From Shinella sp. WSJ-2 (GTDB taxonomy: Bacteria; Pseudomonadota; Alphaproteobacteria; Rhizobiales; Rhizobiaceae): DNA of 64,000 bases. The stretch is taken from assembly GCF_003432075.1 (NCBI RefSeq), contig NZ_QWBU01000001.1, positions 186,001 to 250,000 on the forward strand. The letters run 5' to 3'. Below, piece after piece: positions 61,599 to 64,000 of the stretch. The first letter of the stretch is position 1. Every line of letters starts with the position of its first letter. The position numbers and the translations under genes are program-made. The notes under the pieces are model-generated. The model saw only the letters and a program-made list of their open reading frames with translations, did not search any database and was not told the DNA's origin.

Positions 61599-63050
61599 TC
61601 AGGCCGGCAGGGCCTTGCGCGGGCTGGAGGCGCGCAGGCCATAGTAGATGACGCCGGAGATGGCGACGCCGAAGAACCAGCCATAGACGCCCCACCAGGA
61701 CGGCATGATGCTGGTGAAACCCGGCAGGATCGAAGAGAAGACGATGCCGACACCCGCAGCGATCATCGCGTTGACATGCCAGCCGTTCTCGAAGCGGAAC
61801 TCGCCGTCTTCACGGTAGAGCGCCTCGACATTCACCCGGCCTTTGCGGATGAGATAGTAGTCGACCATCATCACGCCGAAGATCGGGCCCATCGTGTTGC
61901 CGATCATGTTGACGAAGTGCGCCGCGCCGCTTTCCCAGGGCGCGAAGGGATAGAGCACGAGCGCGATGAACGCCGCGATATAACCGCCCTTCTTGAAGTC
62001 GATATGCTTGGGGAAGACATTGGCAAAGTCGAAGGCCGGTGAAACGAAGTTGGCCACGACGTTAATGCCGAGCGTGGCCACCGCGAAGGTGAGCGCGGCG
62101 AGCAGCGCCAGGAACACGCTGTCGAACTTGGCCGAGATCTGGTCGGGATGCAGCAGCACCTCGCCATAAACGTTATACGCCGCGATCGTGGTGACGCCAG
62201 CGACCAGCGAGAACAGGATGAGGTTGACCGGCAGGCCCCAGAGATTGCCGACCGTCAGCGAACGCTCGCTCGGGCAGTAGCGCGAGAAATCGCAGAAGTT
62301 GAGATAGAGCGCCGAGAAATAGGTGACCCAGATCGCCGCGACCGCACCGAGAGCGGCAAGCGAGCCCGGTACACCCGGTACGCCGGCATCCTTGGTCTTC
62401 TCCAGCAGCACGTCCATCGGGATCGTGTGGCTCAGCGAGAAACCGCCGGCCTTGACGACGAGATAGACGGCAAGCAGCAGCATCATGACCCATACGGCGG
62501 GACCGGCCCAGTCCTGGAACTTGCGTACCGTTTCCATGCCGTTCTGGATGATCAGCAGCTGAAGACCCCAGACGACGACATAGCAGATCAGTTCCAGCGT
62601 CGAATGGCCGAGCATATGGCTAGACTGGTGGAACTGCAGCAAGCTCTCGTTGCGGATGAGCAGCGCGACGATGGCACCGGAAGCGGCGGCCGTCTGCGCG
62701 CCATACCAGAAGCAGGCGACGATGGCCCGCACGATGGCCGGGAAGTTCGCGCCCCAGATGCCGAAAGAGGCGCGGGCGAGAACCGGGAACGGCACGCCGG
62801 TGCGCACGCCGGCAAGGCCAACCATGTGCATCAGGACGAAGATGATCAGCGAACCGACGCCGATGGCGAGCAGGAAGTTCACGAAGCTTCCGCAGAAAAG
62901 GAAGAGGCTGGCGGCGAGATAATAGCCCCACAGGCTGTGCACGTCCGATGTCCAGACATTGAAGATAGAAAAGGCCCCCCAGTTGCGCTCCTTCGCGGGC
63001 GCAAGGTCCTCGTTATACAGTTGCGGTGATGCACCGGGTGGTATCGTCAT
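61599..63050 (-). CDS. NCS1-family nucleobase/allantoin-type permease
   Basis: The 483-residue protein has twelve spans and NCS1 motifs: LYNEDLAPAKERNWGAFSIFNVWTSDVHSLWGYYLAASLF (in sections) near the N-terminus, PVLARASFGIWGANFPAIVRAIVACFWYG and a C-terminal MVDYYLIRKGRVNVEALY. NCS1 proteins import cytosine, uracil, allantoin, hydantoins or thiamin; the residues seen do not settle which. ATG 63050 has AGGAGGG upstream, so the start is firm. No catabolic gene is next to it. Confidence 0.9.
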   Translation of the reverse strand: MTIPPGASPQLYNEDLAPAKERNWGAFSIFNVWTSDVHSLWGYYLAASLFLFCGSFVNFLLAIGVGSLIIFVLMHMVGLAGVRTGVPFPVLARASFGIWGANFPAIVRAIVACFWYGAQTAAASGAIVALLIRNESLLQFHQSSHMLGHSTLELICYVVVWGLQLLIIQNGMETVRKFQDWAGPAVWVMMLLLAVYLVVKAGGFSLSHTIPMDVLLEKTKDAGVPGVPGSLAALGAVAAIWVTYFSALYLNFCDFSRYCPSERSLTVGNLWGLPVNLILFSLVAGVTTIAAYNVYGEVLLHPDQISAKFDSVFLALLAALTFAVATLGINVVANFVSPAFDFANVFPKHIDFKKGGYIAAFIALVLYPFAPWESGAAHFVNMIGNTMGPIFGVMMVDYYLIRKGRVNVEALYREDGEFRFENGWHVNAMIAAGVGIVFSSILPGFTSIMPSWWGVYGWFFGVAISGVIYYGLRASSPRKALPA

Positions 63051-63384
63051 CCTAATCCCTCCTGACGTTTGACCCCTGTGCGAGCTATCTGATCCCACGT
63101 TTCAAGGGTGTCAATCGAGCAAAAATAGCCTGCGCCATCAGCAGCTTGAGGGAGAAAGAGGCCGCCATCACGAAATTGTTAACAAAAACAGCTTGCTATC
63201 GTGCACAGCGACGTCTGTGGCACAGAAGTCCGCGTTCGAAAGCGAACAAGACTTTCAATGTCGGGAATAAAATCTTTCGCATCAGATCGGGGTAATTTGC
63301 CTGCGCGCCGTAGCAGATTTGTACTTTTGCAAAGACACGGCCGGGCAATACGCCCGGCTCGCGTTCCATCGATATAGTGGCTTG
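63051..63384. other. intergenic region, no gene seen (334 bases)
   Basis: It contains a TTGTTAACAA palindrome at 63176-63185 (possible regulator site for the permease) and a GCCGGGC-AATAC-GCCCGGC hairpin near 63340-63360 downstream of the next gene. No tRNA or small gene is supported. Confidence 0.45.
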
Positions 63385-63816
63385 TCAGGCGCTCCCAGCT
63401 CGCACGGCTCGTGACCGGTTCCGCTCTACCTTGGCCAACAGAACCAGCGAAACCGCCAGCATCAGTCCGCCGTTGAACGGGTGCAGCGCCTGTAAAACGC
63501 CTGAACCACTGCTCTTTCCGATCGCAATCGACGCTACCTGCCCAAGATAGAGCACCGCCAGCAATCCGGCCCACCAGCGCAAGGGACGAGCGGCCCGCCC
63601 CAGCCATGCCGCGAACGCCATCGCGGCAATGGGCAGCAGAAGGAACAGGCCAAGCCCACCGTGCCAACTCCAGAACCGGCCGTCATGGAAAAGACCGAGC
63701 CCCGCCAGAAGGTATTGCAGGAGAATACCCGCCGACACCCCGCGCGCCGCCTGCCCATACCAGAATGGCGTCACCGCCCGCATTTTAGAGGCTGCCGGGG
63801 CATCAATGATTGTCAT
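63385..63816 (-). CDS. small integral membrane protein, 143 aa (DUF6220-like)
   Basis: Four hydrophobic spans are visible (residues about 24-44, 52-72, 80-100, 112-130) with a LHPFNGGLMLAVSLVLLAK segment near the end that resembles the DUF6220 haem-less small membrane protein group; this placement is tentative. ATG 63816 lies four bases after the stop of an upstream gene, with GTGGGGGTG as its ribosome site, so the two form an operon. Confidence 0.75.
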   Translation of the reverse strand: MTIIDAPAASKMRAVTPFWYGQAARGVSAGILLQYLLAGLGLFHDGRFWSWHGGLGLFLLLPIAAMAFAAWLGRAARPLRWWAGLLAVLYLGQVASIAIGKSSGSGVLQALHPFNGGLMLAVSLVLLAKVERNRSRAVRAGSA

Positions 63817-63819
63817 GGC

Positions 63820-64000
63820 TCACCCCCACGCTTCGACGAGGAAGCGCCGCGCATCCTGCCGCCGCCAGGTTTCTAAGATCGCCGCATAGTCCTTCGCCGC
63901 GCCGTGCAGCGAGAGATCATCGAGCTTGTCCGCGCGATAGACGAGGAACGGCGCCTGCCACGGCAGGCCACACCGATGGGCCGTCGCCTCCAGCGGGCGC
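63820..64000 (-). CDS. unidentified gene, partial (right edge)
   Basis: Only the last 59 residues are visible, containing GLPWQAPFLVYRADKLDDL, AAKDYAAILETW and ending RRFLVEAWG. Composition and third-position GC fit a real gene, but no family can be recognised. The stop at 63820-63822 is four bases before the membrane protein start, so it is cotranscribed with it. The 5' part lies beyond the window. Confidence 0.7.
   Translation of the reverse strand, partial: RPLEATAHRCGLPWQAPFLVYRADKLDDLSLHGAAKDYAAILETWRRQDARRFLVEAWG

Noticed and set aside
63176-63185. TTGTTAACAA palindrome as a confirmed operator
   Set aside because: Ten-base AT palindromes arise by chance often enough; kept only as a note in the intergenic entry.

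Overview
The window looks like chromosomal DNA from a Rhizobiaceae-type alphaproteobacterium (Rhizobium/Agrobacterium/Ensifer/Shinella clade; the genus cannot be fixed by eye). Reasons: GC-rich coding DNA with strong third-position GC bias; class II DAHP synthase; a Usg protein; the neighbourhood dgkA - cobT / cobS - DUF1289 - TIGR02281 aspartic protease; repeated methyl-accepting chemotaxis proteins; a PleC/PdhS-like histidine kinase; and a CtrA-type TTAA-N7-TTAAC site. I see no phage, insertion sequence, CRISPR array, tRNA or rRNA. This is mostly housekeeping chromosome with small accessory patches.

Layout. 0-9.3 kb: partial GFA-family gene, class II DAHP synthase, LysR regulator convergent with glutathione reductase, small secreted protein, rpiA-DUF2059, phosphoglycolate phosphatase, large L,D-transpeptidase. 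9.3-16.8 kb: fumC, diguanylate cyclase, an unlisted 25-residue membrane peptide, second L,D-transpeptidase, M15 peptidase with overlapping secreted partner, PPOX protein, alpha/beta hydrolase divergent from a MarR regulator. 16.8-27.3 kb: LtrA, TMEM175-like channel, Kef antiporter, DUF971, moaA, chemoreceptor, EamA exporter, mobA-mobB. 27.3-38.4 kb, the most unusual part: alkaline-phosphatase-superfamily membrane enzyme behind an AT-rich promoter, two paralogous OmpA-domain proteins with very long charged repeats, a polar amino-acid ABC importer lacking its ATPase gene, usg behind a full CtrA box, and an RTX calcium-binding protein. 38.6-45.5 kb: DUF2270, TPR-methyltransferase, beta-hydroxyacid dehydrogenase overlapping an AlkD-like gene, Lrp regulator, Fe-S type uracil-DNA glycosylase, thermonuclease, histidine kinase. 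45.5-53.4 kb: palindromic repeat doublet, dgkA, cobT, cobS, DUF1289, aspartic protease, RibD-like reductase divergent from a TetR regulator, MFS transporter, ABC-2 exporter. 53.4-64 kb: orphan terminator, GST, extensin-like lipoprotein, Cache chemoreceptor, thioesterase, membrane proteins, GGDEF-EAL protein, NCS1 permease, and a partial gene at the right edge.

Themes. Molybdenum cofactor synthesis (moaA, mobA, mobB); cobalamin lower-ligand assembly (cobT, cobS); peptidoglycan remodelling (two L,D-transpeptidases, M15 peptidase, extensin-like protein, two OmpA-domain anchors); c-di-GMP signalling (two proteins); chemotaxis (two receptors); DNA repair (AlkD-like, UDG). No complete undescribed multi-gene system is evident. 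The best leads are the paired repeat-rich OmpA proteins, a hairpin that buries the Shine-Dalgarno of the dehydrogenase-AlkD pair, a probable leaderless TetR promoter with an embedded operator, the 25-residue peptide, and an orphan terminator that may end a small RNA.
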